Below are positions 34,976-44,244 of a stretch of 57,823 nt of DNA, one piece after another. Made by a program: the position numbers and the translations under genes. The notes under the pieces were generated by a model. It saw only the letters and a list, made by a program, of their open reading frames with translations. It made no database searches and was not told where the DNA came from. The stretch comes from Bacteroidota bacterium (GTDB taxonomy: Bacteria; Bacteroidota; Ignavibacteria; Kapaibacteriales; HRBIN21): positions 1-57,823 of the forward strand of contig JAUQPL010000012.1 of assembly GCA_030550395.1 (NCBI GenBank), in the 5' to 3' direction. Numbering within the stretch: the stretch's first letter is position 1; every line of letters starts with the position of its first letter.

Positions 34976-35006
34976 TTGCGTAGACAGGGGGAAAAGTGTA
35001 TTTTTG
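34976..35006 (+). promoter_or_regulatory. Bacteroidota-type promoter, TTG - N20 - TATTTTTG
   Basis: TTG at 34976-34978 and TATTTTTG at 34999-35006 are 20 bases apart, matching the known -33/-7 arrangement. It is the only one here with both parts at normal spacing. It predicts transcription from about 35012, giving a short leader of about 30 bases, with GGAG and TAGG before the ATG at 35041. Confidence 0.7.
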
Positions 35007-35040
35007 TCTAGATAATAGTCAGACCAGTAGGAGTAGGACC

Positions 35041-38000
35041 ATGACGTGGGCACGGTGCTTTGCTGCTGTGACGTTGGTGGTAGCGTCCTTTGGGGGCTAT
35101 CGAGGGAATGCCCAAGAGCAGGTGGAAATCTTGGGGGGGCGGGAGTACTGGCTGAGCTTCCCGCATTCGTGGGTCTATCCCAGTGAACAAGCACGGGGTA
35201 TCTCAGCTTTGCAACTATGGGTTGCTTCCCGAGAAGCGGCCAAGGTCCAGGTTTATCTCAATGGCGGGCAGACGTTGTACCAGGAATTTACCACGCAGCC
35301 CAAGAAGACCTTCGTTGTCGCTATTCCGATGGATCACATGAATATCGATGCCGGCGTCGTGACGGACAAAGGTATCCGCGTGGTGGCAAACAAACCGATT
35401 GTGGTTACTGGCTACGTCAGCTTCACGATCTCGGGGGAGGCCTTCATGTGCATTCCCGTAGAAGCGCTGGGGAAGCGGTACTATACGCTGAACATGTACC
35501 AAGATTGTGTGGGTAGTGAGTATCGCCCCGCGCAAATCCTCATCATCGCTACGCGGGATAACACGATTGTCCGCTACTACCCAACAACGGAGACCAGCGA
35601 TGGCGTGCGCCCGGGACAGCATAAGGAGATTCGCCTCAACCGAGGACAGACGTACCTTATTAAGGCGAAAATTGATCCTCGCTACAACCAGGATTGGAAA
35701 ACAGACTTGACGGGCACCTACATTGAGGCGACGGAGCCGATTGCGGTCATCTCCGGGCATACGAAAGGATCATATCCACGGTACTCGTGCACTATGCTAA
35801 GTACGCCGGCCCACTTCATGCGGAATTCTCTCATGGACATGATGTGGCCGGTGGAGTTATGGGGGACGATGTACATTTCCGCCCCGATTATGTATAAGAA
35901 CCGTCCTCGCAATGGGGTGGATATCGATGACGCGGGCGACCTGATTCGGTTCGTGGCCTCGGAGGACAACACCATCATTGAGCAGCTGCGGCAGGATGGC
36001 TCACAGCAGTGGCAACAGATTAGCCCACCTCTGCGCCGTGGTCAATGGTTCAATATCAGCGCTCAGGAGTATGCGGCAGCCTATCGGGCCAACAAACCGA
36101 TCTTGGTCGGGCAGTATGGGAAGGCGTGGCGCCTAACAGCGGTCAACCCAATTATCGGTAAGGAGATCGAAGAACCGCAGAATCCTCCGCGCAACGGGGA
36201 AGGGATGCTCATGTGCCTGACTCCGCGGGAGCGGTGGGCAACGTACACCACCTTCTACTCGCCACCGGGGATGGACAACTTCTTCATGATCACTTTTGAG
36301 ATGGACCGGGTGGACAGTATCTACTTTGATGGTGTTCGCCTGCGGAACAAGTTCAGTGGCGGCATTAAGCCTGTGCAGGGAACCAAGTATGGCTATGTGG
36401 TGGCGATTGTCCCACCAGGTGACCACACGGTGGAGGGCAGGAGCGGGACACAGTTTGCTGTGTACGCTTATGGGAACTTGGACCTCAGCAAGAATGGATT
36501 TGCTTACGGTTATCCGACGGGCATCAACTACGCTGTCCGCTGTGAGGATACAGTCTTGATAACCGACCGGGAGGAGTGCGGCAATATCACAGGGCAGGTA
36601 GAGGTGCGTCCGCTGGGTAGCGAGACGGAATGTGCGCGCATCTTCTCCGTGGCGTTGGATACCTCGGATAACTACGAACTGGTCCTTCCCGAAGACTTCC
36701 GTCCTAGCCAGAGTCAGCGCACGTCGTTTGAACTGCGGGTTATCGAGCCTCGGAAAGATGCTTACGCGGTTCTGGAAGTAATTACGCGTTCGGGTAAGCG
36801 GATTGTGAAGGAGTATCGGTATGTCGCTGAAGAAGTTGTGGCCGAACCACCTGTTGTGAACTTTGGATTGCAGCCGTATGGGCAACCAGTTGAACAAACT
36901 GTGATAGTACGCAACCCCAAACCACGGCAAGTAACGGTGAAGCGCCTGTACTTGAAAGCGGGGCTGCAAGAATTCCAGATCATTGAACCCAAGACCTTCC
37001 CGTTGGTCCTCCAACCAGCAGGACAAGCAGGTGACCGGGTAGAAGTACGGATTCAAGGTGCGGCGCTTGTTGCTCAGGAGCGGGTAGACTCGCTTTATGC
37101 AGAGCTGAGCTGCTATCCAGCGCCCGTTGCAGAGCTGCGCATTCGTGGGAATGAGCCTATCATGTGGGTGGATGATGCTGACTTTGGACAGGTCCCCGTC
37201 GGTAGCGAGCGGATGCGCTTGGTGCGTATTGAAAGTCGAGGGCAGATCCCGCTGGAAATTACCGCTGTGGACTGGTCCGATAAAACACACTTCCGCACCG
37301 AGGGCCTGCTGGAAGCTTTGCCGTTGCGGCTGGATCCGGGGCAGAGCTACACCTTCCGCGTCTACTATAAGCCCACAGTAGCCGGTCAGGCAGATCAGAC
37401 ACGGGCGGTCTTTACCGCCAATGCAACGAGGATTAAGCTGTATTCCGACTGGAAGGGCACCGGTATTGAAGCCAATGTGACCATCCAGGGCTATGACTGG
37501 GGTAAGCGGCGAGTTGCTGATCCGTACGCTCGGCTGGATGACCCCAACTACGGCTATCGGGGTGAGGTCATTGTCGTGGTCACAGGGAATACACCGCTGA
37601 ACAATGTGGATGTCGTTGTAGAGGACGACCCGCAGTATCCGAACGATCGGCTTGCTTTCCGTGTAGATAAGACCAGTTTGCCTCCGCAGCTGCAACCGGG
37701 CGTTCGGATTACCTTACCAGCTTACTTTAAGCCGGTAGAGGAACGGGAATATCGGGCGCGGGTAATTGTTCGGGGCTACGACAATAATGAGCTGCGGGAA
37801 GCCGAAGATCTACTCGTCGGCATCGGTATTCAACCGCACGTGGCAGCTGAAGGGCGTGATTTTGGTACTCTAATGGTCGGGCAGTCCAAGCAGGATGTTG
37901 CTCCCATTTACAGCAATGGGACGATGGAGCTGACGGTCCGGGATTTGCAGATTGTTGGTCCTGATGCAGACGCTTTCCAAGTTGAAGGGAGCTTCCTGCA

Positions 38001-39255
38001 GCAGGTGCGGGAGCGTGGACTGAAGATTCCTGTGGGGCAGTCGGTGGATGTGCCTATTATCTTTACAGCTCTGCGAGTTGGCGAACATCGAGCGAATATG
38101 CAGGTAATCTCAGATGCGCCGGAGACACCGGAGCCAGAGCTTATCGGGCGCGGGATCTCGCAGGGACTGGCGGCGACGGATTACGACTTTGGGCGTCATT
38201 TCGTAACGACGCGCGTGGAGCAGACAGCGGCAGTGTATGTGCGGAATACAGGCGCTGCCCGGGTTTACGTGGAGCGTATAGAGAAGGCGTCGGGCGATGT
38301 CAACAATTTTGAGGTGCTCACCCGGGAAGGCTTCTGGGTTGAGCCGTACGGTGACTATCCCATAGATATTGCCTTCTCCCCTGACGAGGAGCGGCGGTAT
38401 GAGATGCGGATCCGCTATGTAACCAACATCGGGGAGGCTTACTCTACAGTCTGGGGTGAAGGAAGGCGCGTGTACGGTGTCGTGCGCATTGGGGAATACC
38501 GGACGACACCGGGTCAGGAGCTCACGATCACTGTTGAGCTTACCCGGCATCCCAATGCCGCCCTCCGCCCCGAAGACCGAGATGTAACCGCAGGGGCAAT
38601 TCAAGAATTTGAGGCACGGGTCTGGTACGATGAACGGATGATAGAGCCGGTGCTGGATCCAGCGGCAATTATCACCGGGGGAACGCTGACCCAAGGCTGG
38701 ACGGTGGAGTATGTCCAGCCCTTGCCGAAGCAGGCTCCTCCAGGTGGTGGCGAGCCTATGTCGGCTTTCCAAGTGAAGCTGAAAGGGACAATACCGTTGC
38801 AATTGACACAGGATGTGAACCCGCTCTTCCGCTTCCAGGCACGCACCTTCTTGGCTCCGTTTGACCAGAGTGCGCTGCCGGTAGAGATGGTGCCATTGAA
38901 TCGCCCCTATGTTGTCGTGGACGAGCAGCCAGGGCGGGTGCTTTTGACGGTTCCATGTATAGAAAGCTTGCGGCTGGTGCGCCTCAACGCGGTCGGATAT
39001 AGCCTGCAGCAGGTGGTGCCGCAGCCGGCATATGGAGAAGCTCAACTGCGCTATAGCATTGGCTATAGTGGATGGGTTCGCTTGGAGCTGTTCAATGCGA
39101 TGGGTGAGCGGGTGGCGGTTCTGGTAGACCGGGAGCAGGCTGCCGGTGAATATGAGCTAACTCTGAACACCCGGCTTTTCCCCGCAGGGGTGTATTACTA
39201 TCGGCTGACCTCGGGACCGTATACGGAGACGCGGCGGCTGGATATCGTAAACTGA
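35041..39255 (+). CDS. Large T9SS-sorted surface protein: IgGFc-binding-like and HYDIN/ASH-type repeats
   Basis: The 1404-residue protein has a signal peptide (about 1-24; FAAVTLVVASFGG). Residues about 30-480 resemble the IgGFc-binding N-terminal domain seen in cell-surface proteins (GREYWLSFP, KPIVVTGYVSF, EPIAVISGHTKGS). Four ASH/HYDIN-like beta modules follow with repeats of the DFG-x-VxVG type near 604, 710, 938 and 1047. A cohesin-like region lies about 1147-1290. The T9SS sorting domain (about 1320-1404) ends YYYRLTSGPYTETRRL. ATG 35041 with TAGGAGTAGG upstream is preferred to 34996, which lies in the promoter. Its own promoter and terminator make it monocistronic. Likely a surface adhesin or stalk component; binding target unknown. 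Confidence 0.87.
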   Translation: MTWARCFAAVTLVVASFGGYRGNAQEQVEILGGREYWLSFPHSWVYPSEQARGISALQLWVASREAAKVQVYLNGGQTLYQEFTTQPKKTFVVAIPMDHMNIDAGVVTDKGIRVVANKPIVVTGYVSFTISGEAFMCIPVEALGKRYYTLNMYQDCVGSEYRPAQILIIATRDNTIVRYYPTTETSDGVRPGQHKEIRLNRGQTYLIKAKIDPRYNQDWKTDLTGTYIEATEPIAVISGHTKGSYPRYSCTMLSTPAHFMRNSLMDMMWPVELWGTMYISAPIMYKNRPRNGVDIDDAGDLIRFVASEDNTIIEQLRQDGSQQWQQISPPLRRGQWFNISAQEYAAAYRANKPILVGQYGKAWRLTAVNPIIGKEIEEPQNPPRNGEGMLMCLTPRERWATYTTFYSPPGMDNFFMITFEMDRVDSIYFDGVRLRNKFSGGIKPVQGTKYGYVVAIVPPGDHTVEGRSGTQFAVYAYGNLDLSKNGFAYGYPTGINYAVRCEDTVLITDREECGNITGQVEVRPLGSETECARIFSVALDTSDNYELVLPEDFRPSQSQRTSFELRVIEPRKDAYAVLEVITRSGKRIVKEYRYVAEEVVAEPPVVNFGLQPYGQPVEQTVIVRNPKPRQVTVKRLYLKAGLQEFQIIEPKTFPLVLQPAGQAGDRVEVRIQGAALVAQERVDSLYAELSCYPAPVAELRIRGNEPIMWVDDADFGQVPVGSERMRLVRIESRGQIPLEITAVDWSDKTHFRTEGLLEALPLRLDPGQSYTFRVYYKPTVAGQADQTRAVFTANATRIKLYSDWKGTGIEANVTIQGYDWGKRRVADPYARLDDPNYGYRGEVIVVVTGNTPLNNVDVVVEDDPQYPNDRLAFRVDKTSLPPQLQPGVRITLPAYFKPVEEREYRARVIVRGYDNNELREAEDLLVGIGIQPHVAAEGRDFGTLMVGQSKQDVAPIYSNGTMELTVRDLQIVGPDADAFQVEGSFLQQVRERGLKIPVGQSVDVPIIFTALRVGEHRANMQVISDAPETPEPELIGRGISQGLAATDYDFGRHFVTTRVEQTAAVYVRNTGAARVYVERIEKASGDVNNFEVLTREGFWVEPYGDYPIDIAFSPDEERRYEMRIRYVTNIGEAYSTVWGEGRRVYGVVRIGEYRTTPGQELTITVELTRHPNAALRPEDRDVTAGAIQEFEARVWYDERMIEPVLDPAAIITGGTLTQGWTVEYVQPLPKQAPPGGGEPMSAFQVKLKGTIPLQLTQDVNPLFRFQARTFLAPFDQSALPVEMVPLNRPYVVVDEQPGRVLLTVPCIESLRLVRLNAVGYSLQQVVPQPAYGEAQLRYSIGYSGWVRLELFNAMGERVAVLVDREQAAGEYELTLNTRLFPAGVYYYRLTSGPYTETRRLDIVN

Positions 39256-39281
39256 ACTGATCTTTCTGGACAACGGAAGTT

Positions 39282-39319
39282 GAGCGGGACAGGCCCTAAA
39301 GGCTCTGTCCCGCTCTTTA
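39282..39319 (+). terminator. Rho-independent terminator
   Basis: An 11-bp perfect stem GAGCGGGACAG/CTGTCCCGCTC (39282-39292 with 39305-39315), extended by an inner GCC/GGC around the loop CTAAA, is followed by TTTAT. It lies 26 bases after the stop of the 1404-residue surface protein gene. Confidence 0.85.
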
Positions 39320-39369
39320 TCTCTGCGGGGGATGCTGTGGGATAAGCGGAGTATGTGGCTTCTTTTCTG

Positions 39370-39377
39370 TAAGTTTG
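39370..39377 (+). promoter_or_regulatory. TAnnTTTG -7 promoter box (TAAGTTTG)
   Basis: TAAGTTTG lies 16 bases upstream of the ATG at 39394, closer than the other boxes, giving a leader of about ten bases. It follows directly after the surface-protein terminator, where a new promoter is expected. No -33 TTG. Confidence 0.4.
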
Positions 39378-39393
39378 GACGGTCAGAGTTCTC

Positions 39394-39789
39394 ATGGCAC
39401 ATTTGGTAGCGATTCGGCGGGCTCGTCCCGAGCTCCTTTACTTCCGGTGGGATGATGGGTTGGAGGTATATCTGCCGATAGCTGTGCTGCGGGAGCGGTG
39501 CCCGTGTGCCTTCTGTCGTGGAGAGCAGGTATTTGACCGGACTATTCTGCCGGTGCGGGTTATCACACCTGGCATGAACGAGTTGGTAGCTCTGGAGCCG
39601 GTAGGCAACTACGGGCTCCGGGCAGTTTGGAAAGATGGACACAACACAGGAATTTATCCATGGGAGCTACTGCGGCAGCTGTGCGAAACAGAGGGATTGC
39701 GCCAAGAGTCAGTGGGTCAAACCTTAAGGGAACCTCCCGTACGCCATGACGGTGGTACAAAAACGGAGCCTGAGAGCGCCGAGAGGTAG
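39394..39789 (+). CDS. DUF971 domain protein
   Basis: The 131-residue protein has the DUF971 fold (residues about 10-100): [25 protein letters not shown] and a late [19 protein letters not shown]. This domain is also found at the N-terminus of gamma-butyrobetaine hydroxylase, and free-standing copies are linked by neighbourhood to iron-sulfur cluster or Mrp-type proteins. CPCAFC could bind metal. The C-terminal ~30 residues overlap the urocanate hydratase gene by 44 bases. Its function here is unknown. Confidence 0.88.
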   Translation: MAHLVAIRRARPELLYFRWDDGLEVYLPIAVLRERCPCAFCRGEQVFDRTILPVRVITPGMNELVALEPVGNYGLRAVWKDGHNTGIYPWELLRQLCETEGLRQESVGQTLREPPVRHDGGTKTEPESAER

Positions 39790-41413
39790 CCAGCTTACCT
39801 GCAAAAGCTGGCAGATTGAGGCGGCATACCGTATGCTGCTCAACAATCTGGATCCGGAAGTTGCCGAAAAGCCCGATGAGCTGATTGTCTACGGCGGAAT
39901 GGGAAAGGCTGCCCGCAACTGGGAATGCTTGGAGGCACTACTGCGCTGCTTGCAGGAATTGGAGCCAGATGAGACCCTGCTTGTGCAGTCGGGCAAACCA
40001 GTGGGGATTGTGCGAACGTATGAAGATGCCCCGCGAGTAATCATTGCCAATAGCAACCTGGTGCCAAAGTGGGCCACCTGGGAGGAATTCCGTCGTTTGG
40101 ATGCCTTGGGGCTTATCATGTATGGGCAGATGACGGCGGGTTCTTGGATTTACATTGGCACCCAAGGGATTTTACAGGGGACATACGAGACTTTTGCTGC
40201 CTGTGCTCGGCAGCATTTTGCAGGAACGTTGCGGGGGCGCTTCCTTTTGACGGCGGGCATGGGGGGAATGGGGGGAGCCCAACCGTTGGCGGGTCTTATG
40301 AATGGCGCGGCGGTTCTCTGTGTGGAGGTTGATGAGGAGCGCATTGACCGACGGGTGCGCACTGGGTATTGCCAGTATAAGATGCACGATCTGGATGCGG
40401 CTCTGGAGCGCATATTGGATGCGAAAGTGAAAGGAGAGCCAATTTCCATTGGATTGGTGGGTAATGCTGCAGAGGTACACCCGGAGATTCTGCGCCGGGG
40501 GATTATTCCCGATGTGGTCACTGACCAAACGGCTGCCCACGATCCGTTGAACGGTTACTATCCTGCCGGCTACACGAAAGTGCAGGCTGATGAGCTCCGG
40601 CGACGAGATCCAGACCGGTACTTGGAGGAGGCATATCGTTCAATCGCTGTCCATGTGCGGACTATGCTGGAGTTTCAGCGTCGGGGAGCGGTGGTGTTTG
40701 ACTACGGCAACAATATCCGCGGGATTGCCAAGGAGTACGGAGATGTAGAAGATGCTTTTGACTTCCCGGGGTTTGTCCCAGCTTATATCCGCCCGCTCTT
40801 CTGTGAAGGGCGGGGTCCTTTCCGCTGGGTAGCTCTGTCGGGCGACCCGAAGGACTTAGCGGTTACGGATCGGGCAATACTGGAGCTTTTCCCTCACGAT
40901 GAAGTCTTGCAGCGCTGGATTCCGCAAGCGCAGCAGTATGTGAAATTCCAGGGGTTGCCGGCGCGTATTTGCTGGCTAGGCTATGGTGAACGGGCGGAGG
41001 CAGGGAAGCTCTTCAATTGGTTGGTGCGAACGGGTAGGGTTTCGGCACCGATTGTCATTGGACGAGATCACCTAGATTGTGGGTCGGTGGCTTCGCCATA
41101 TCGTGAGACAGAGGGTATGGCGGATGGTTCCGATGCCATTGCGGATTGGGTCTACTTCAACTTTGCCCTCAACGCTATTGGGGGGGCTACCTGGGTATCG
41201 TTTCACCACGGAGGTGGGGTTGGGATGGGATTGTCGCTCCATGCTGGCATGGTAATTGTTGCAGATGGAACTTCGGAAGCGGAAAAACGGTTAGAACGGG
41301 TGTTGACCTATGATCCTTTGGTTGGAATTCTGCGCCATGCTGATGCGGGATATGAAAAAGCGCTGCAGACGGCGCAGCGTTTCGGTATCCGTATCCCTAT
41401 GGTGTCGGGATGA
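39746..41413 (+). CDS. hutU: Urocanate hydratase (EC 4.2.1.49)
   Basis: Converts urocanate to imidazolone propionate, the second step of histidine degradation, using tightly bound NAD+ as an electrophile. The 555-residue protein has the family [13 protein letters not shown] nucleotide-binding motif and, near the C-terminus, the catalytic-cysteine stretch [16 protein letters not shown], then [11 protein letters not shown]. All are intact. The other hut genes (hutH, hutI, hutG/F) are not in this window, so they must be elsewhere if the pathway is complete. It overlaps the DUF971 gene by 44 bases. Confidence 0.96.
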   Translation: MTVVQKRSLRAPRGSQLTCKSWQIEAAYRMLLNNLDPEVAEKPDELIVYGGMGKAARNWECLEALLRCLQELEPDETLLVQSGKPVGIVRTYEDAPRVIIANSNLVPKWATWEEFRRLDALGLIMYGQMTAGSWIYIGTQGILQGTYETFAACARQHFAGTLRGRFLLTAGMGGMGGAQPLAGLMNGAAVLCVEVDEERIDRRVRTGYCQYKMHDLDAALERILDAKVKGEPISIGLVGNAAEVHPEILRRGIIPDVVTDQTAAHDPLNGYYPAGYTKVQADELRRRDPDRYLEEAYRSIAVHVRTMLEFQRRGAVVFDYGNNIRGIAKEYGDVEDAFDFPGFVPAYIRPLFCEGRGPFRWVALSGDPKDLAVTDRAILELFPHDEVLQRWIPQAQQYVKFQGLPARICWLGYGERAEAGKLFNWLVRTGRVSAPIVIGRDHLDCGSVASPYRETEGMADGSDAIADWVYFNFALNAIGGATWVSFHHGGGVGMGLSLHAGMVIVADGTSEAEKRLERVLTYDPLVGILRHADAGYEKALQTAQRFGIRIPMVSG

Positions 41414-41503
41414 CAGGTTGGTGTAACAAAAGTGTCACGCGAAGGGTCTAAACGACAGACGATGTACGAGAGTCCAATAACACAGCAGCAGTCCGAGGAA
41501 CCG

Positions 41504-42208
41504 ATGACGATGATGGAGCAAGTGCCCAAGGGAAAGGGATCGCTCAAGCGGCGGAGCAAGGGGCGGGTACAGATACCGCCGGAGCAGGTGCCGCCAGAGC
41601 GGCGAGCCCAGTATGAGGCTCTGGTGGCGGAGATTGAACGCCTCTATCGCACGGACCGGAAGCGGTTTCTGGGGTTTATCCGGCAGCGTGTCCGTACGCA
41701 AGAGGAGGCGGAGGATATCCTCCAGGATGTGTTTGCCAATGTCTTAGCGGCGGCGGCAACCGTTGAGGGACCTATTGAGAATGTTGCCTCGTGGGTCTTT
41801 ACTGCTGTGCGCAACCGGATCATAGACTCGTATCGGAAGAAGCGTGCGGAAAGCTTTTCAGATGTGCAAACACCGGTGCAGCAGGAGGAGGGGATGGAAA
41901 GTTTTGAGAGCTTGCTGCCCGATGTTAGCTATGGTCCAGAACGGGAGCATTTGCGTCGGCGCATCTGGCAAGCAATTCAAGAGGCGTTGGCAGAGCTTCC
42001 GCCAGAGCAGCGGGAGGTGTTTGTCAAGAACGAGTTTGAAGGGGTTTCCTTCCGGGAAATGGCGGAGGAGACGGGTATCAATATCAACACGCTACTGGCA
42101 CGGAAGCGTTATGCTGTCCTCCACCTGCGCAAGAAGCTCAAGTGGCTCTACGATGAGCTCAACGCGCGCTACGAGGTTCTGGAGCACTACGACGAGCATA
42201 TGAACTGA
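41504..42208 (+). CDS. ECF-like sigma-70 family RNA polymerase sigma factor
   Basis: From ATG 41504, with GAGG seven bases upstream, it has 234 residues. The frame is open to a GTG at 41432, without a ribosome site. A basic N-terminal tail (KGKGSLKRRSKGR) precedes sigma region 2 (FLGFIRQRVRTQEEAEDILQ) and region 4 (LPPEQREVFVKNEFEG, then a helix-turn-helix GININTLLARKRY). There is no region 3, so it is of the ECF/group 4 type. No anti-sigma factor gene is adjacent. A terminator follows 21 bases after the stop. Confidence 0.9.
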   Translation: MTMMEQVPKGKGSLKRRSKGRVQIPPEQVPPERRAQYEALVAEIERLYRTDRKRFLGFIRQRVRTQEEAEDILQDVFANVLAAAATVEGPIENVASWVFTAVRNRIIDSYRKKRAESFSDVQTPVQQEEGMESFESLLPDVSYGPEREHLRRRIWQAIQEALAELPPEQREVFVKNEFEGVSFREMAEETGININTLLARKRYAVLHLRKKLKWLYDELNARYEVLEHYDEHMN

Positions 42209-42229
42209 GAGTATTGGTCAGCGCTGAGG

Positions 42230-42272
42230 GCGGCTTGTGTCCTGCCGATGGGCCGGGCGCAAGCCGCTTTTT
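42230..42272 (+). terminator. Rho-independent terminator
   Basis: Stem GCGGCTTG/CAAGCCGC (42230-42237 with 42260-42267), extended inward by a G-U and a G-C pair, and followed by TTTTT. The large loop is GC-rich. It ends the sigma-factor transcript 21 bases after its stop. Confidence 0.75.
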
Positions 42273-42332
42273 CGTTGTACTTCGGTTCGGTTTCCTGCGT
42301 CATAGGCGCCGGCATGCGGAAAGGAGATGGTG

Positions 42333-43484
42333 ATGCGAGCAACCGTTGCGGTGGTGGACGTAGAACAACTTCGGCAGAATTTCCGAGCTGTACAGCGCTA
42401 TGTTGAGCCAAGGGCGATTTTGGCAATTGTGAAGGCGAACGCTTACGGACACGGCTTAATAGAATGCGCTGAGATTTTCCGGCAAGAGGGAGCGACAATG
42501 TTGGGGGTAGCATTTGTCCAGGAAGGAATCCAGCTGCGCCAGGCAGGGAATCCACTTCCCATTCTTGTATTGACTCCACCGCAGGCGGAGGAAGTGGAGT
42601 TGTATGTGCAGTTTGAGCTCCAGGCGCTGGCCTGTTCGCTGCCGGTTATGGAGCGGTTGGCTGCCGCGGCGCGGCGGAAGCGAAAGAGCGTCCCCGTCCA
42701 CATTGCCGTTGATACGGGTATGCACCGGGAGGGGATAGAGCCGCCGCTAGTTGTTGAGTTCCTTGACCGGCTCTCAAAATTAGAGGGGCTGGAAGTGGTG
42801 GGCTTATGTACCCATTTTGCTACCGCTGATGAGCCTGACCCGAGCTTCCTCTGGGAGCAATGGCGGCAGTTCCGTGAGGTGGTTCAGCGCGTGAGCAAGG
42901 GGGGATATCGCATTCCGTATATCCACGCTGCTAATTCGGCAGCATTGGTTCGTTTTCCGGAGACGTGGGGCACGATGGTCCGTCCAGGACTCTTATTGTA
43001 TGGGTATCAACCGTGGGGAGGGGAACGGCTTTCGGTGAAGCCAGTTCTGCAGTTGAAGAGTCGTATTATTGAATACCGGCGGTTGCGCCCTGGAGAGTGG
43101 GTAAGCTACCATCGCCTCTATCGTGTGGAGCGAGAAACGACGATTGTCACCGTTCCCATTGGCTATGCTGATGGTTACCGCTATACCCTGACGGGTCGGG
43201 CGGAGTGCCTCATCCATGGGAGGCGCTTCCCCGTTGTTGGAGCAGTGTGCATGGACAAGATCATGGTGGATGTTGGCGATGAGCCGGTGCAAGTAGGTGA
43301 CGAGGTCGTTCTGCTGGGAAGCCAGGGGGAAGGGGCTATCTGGGCAGAGGAGCTTGCCTGCTGGATGCGTTCCATACCGTATGAGGTGCTCAGTGGTATC
43401 AGTACGAGTGTGCCACGGGTTTACCAGCACGGACACCCCTATGATGCTGACGAGTCATTACAGAGTGCGCTTGCCCGAGTTTGA
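42333..43484 (+). CDS. alr: Alanine racemase (EC 5.1.1.1)
   Basis: PLP enzyme producing D-alanine for peptidoglycan. Two ATGs (42327 and 42333) compete; AAGGAG directly abuts the first and is six bases from the second, so 42333 is chosen (383 residues). The PLP lysine lies in AIVKANAYGHG near the N-terminus and the second catalytic tyrosine in GEWVSYHRLYRVE. PIGYADGY and MDKIMVDV are also typical. Its end overlaps scpA by 44 bases, so cell-wall and chromosome-segregation genes share a transcript. Confidence 0.95.
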   Translation: MRATVAVVDVEQLRQNFRAVQRYVEPRAILAIVKANAYGHGLIECAEIFRQEGATMLGVAFVQEGIQLRQAGNPLPILVLTPPQAEEVELYVQFELQALACSLPVMERLAAAARRKRKSVPVHIAVDTGMHREGIEPPLVVEFLDRLSKLEGLEVVGLCTHFATADEPDPSFLWEQWRQFREVVQRVSKGGYRIPYIHAANSAALVRFPETWGTMVRPGLLLYGYQPWGGERLSVKPVLQLKSRIIEYRRLRPGEWVSYHRLYRVERETTIVTVPIGYADGYRYTLTGRAECLIHGRRFPVVGAVCMDKIMVDVGDEPVQVGDEVVLLGSQGEGAIWAEELACWMRSIPYEVLSGISTSVPRVYQHGHPYDADESLQSALARV

Positions 43485-44244
43485 AGGTCCGCTGGATGTT
43501 TTGCTCTTCTTTGTCCAGCGAGAAGAGTTACCAGTGACGGAAATCCCGATCGCCCGTTTGGTGGACCAATTTCTGGAGTATGTCCGCTGGATAGAGGCGG
43601 TGGACTTAGACAGTGCTGCGGACTTCCTCGTTATTGCTGCTGAGCTTTTGGGGTTGAAGACACGCTGGCTCCTTCGCCGACCGTCGGATACAGAGCCCGA
43701 GGATATAGAGGGTGCAGCCGTAGGAGCGGAGGCTCTGTGGCAACGCATGGTGGAGTATCGCCGATACAAGTATGCGGCTTCCTTCCTGCGGTGGCGTATG
43801 GAACAGGCAAATCCTCCCTTTGCTCGCTGGATGCCGCTGCCATGGGAGCGGTCTCGGGCATTGCCAGAGGGGGGGGCGATGACTTCAGCGGCTTTAGTGG
43901 AAGTGTTCCGTGCCCTTCTCCAGCGGCTCGGACGCTCTGTTGCTTTATTACCGCCGCATTTGGAGCCTTCTATAGAGGAGTGTGTAAGCCAGTTGCTTGC
44001 TGCAGTTGGACAGCGGACAAAGGTTCCCTTCTCCGCTCTCCTCCAGAAGCGGAGCCCGGCAGAAGTGGTTGCGCTCTTCTTTGCTCTGTTGGAGCTCCTT
44101 CGGCAAGGACGGCTGTATGCTGTTCAAGAAGAGCGGTTTGGCGAGATTTTTCTCAGTGCTGATGCAGAACCAATAGACCGAGGGGATGATGGAGACAGAA
44201 GTTCCACTCCATCGGGTGGTGGAAGCGTTGCTGTTTGCCAGTGA
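43441..44244 (+). CDS. scpA: Segregation and condensation protein A
   Basis: Kleisin subunit that closes the SMC ring with ScpB for chromosome organisation. The N-terminal [21 protein letters not shown] is the family signature, followed by [14 protein letters not shown] and the helix with [17 protein letters not shown]. The C-terminal winged helix ends near [13 protein letters not shown]. The extra ~20 residues at the end are read in the 56-base overlap with scpB. ATG 43441 or 43444 is the start by homology; the upstream open frame lies inside alr. Confidence 0.94.
   Translation: MMLTSHYRVRLPEFEGPLDVLLFFVQREELPVTEIPIARLVDQFLEYVRWIEAVDLDSAADFLVIAAELLGLKTRWLLRRPSDTEPEDIEGAAVGAEALWQRMVEYRRYKYAASFLRWRMEQANPPFARWMPLPWERSRALPEGGAMTSAALVEVFRALLQRLGRSVALLPPHLEPSIEECVSQLLAAVGQRTKVPFSALLQKRSPAEVVALFFALLELLRQGRLYAVQEERFGEIFLSADAEPIDRGDDGDRSSTPSGGGSVAVCQ

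Noticed and set aside
36133-37695. 520-codon minus-strand open frame opposite the large surface protein
   Set aside because: Antisense shadow of a GC-rich gene with strong codon bias; no domain or start signal is visible.
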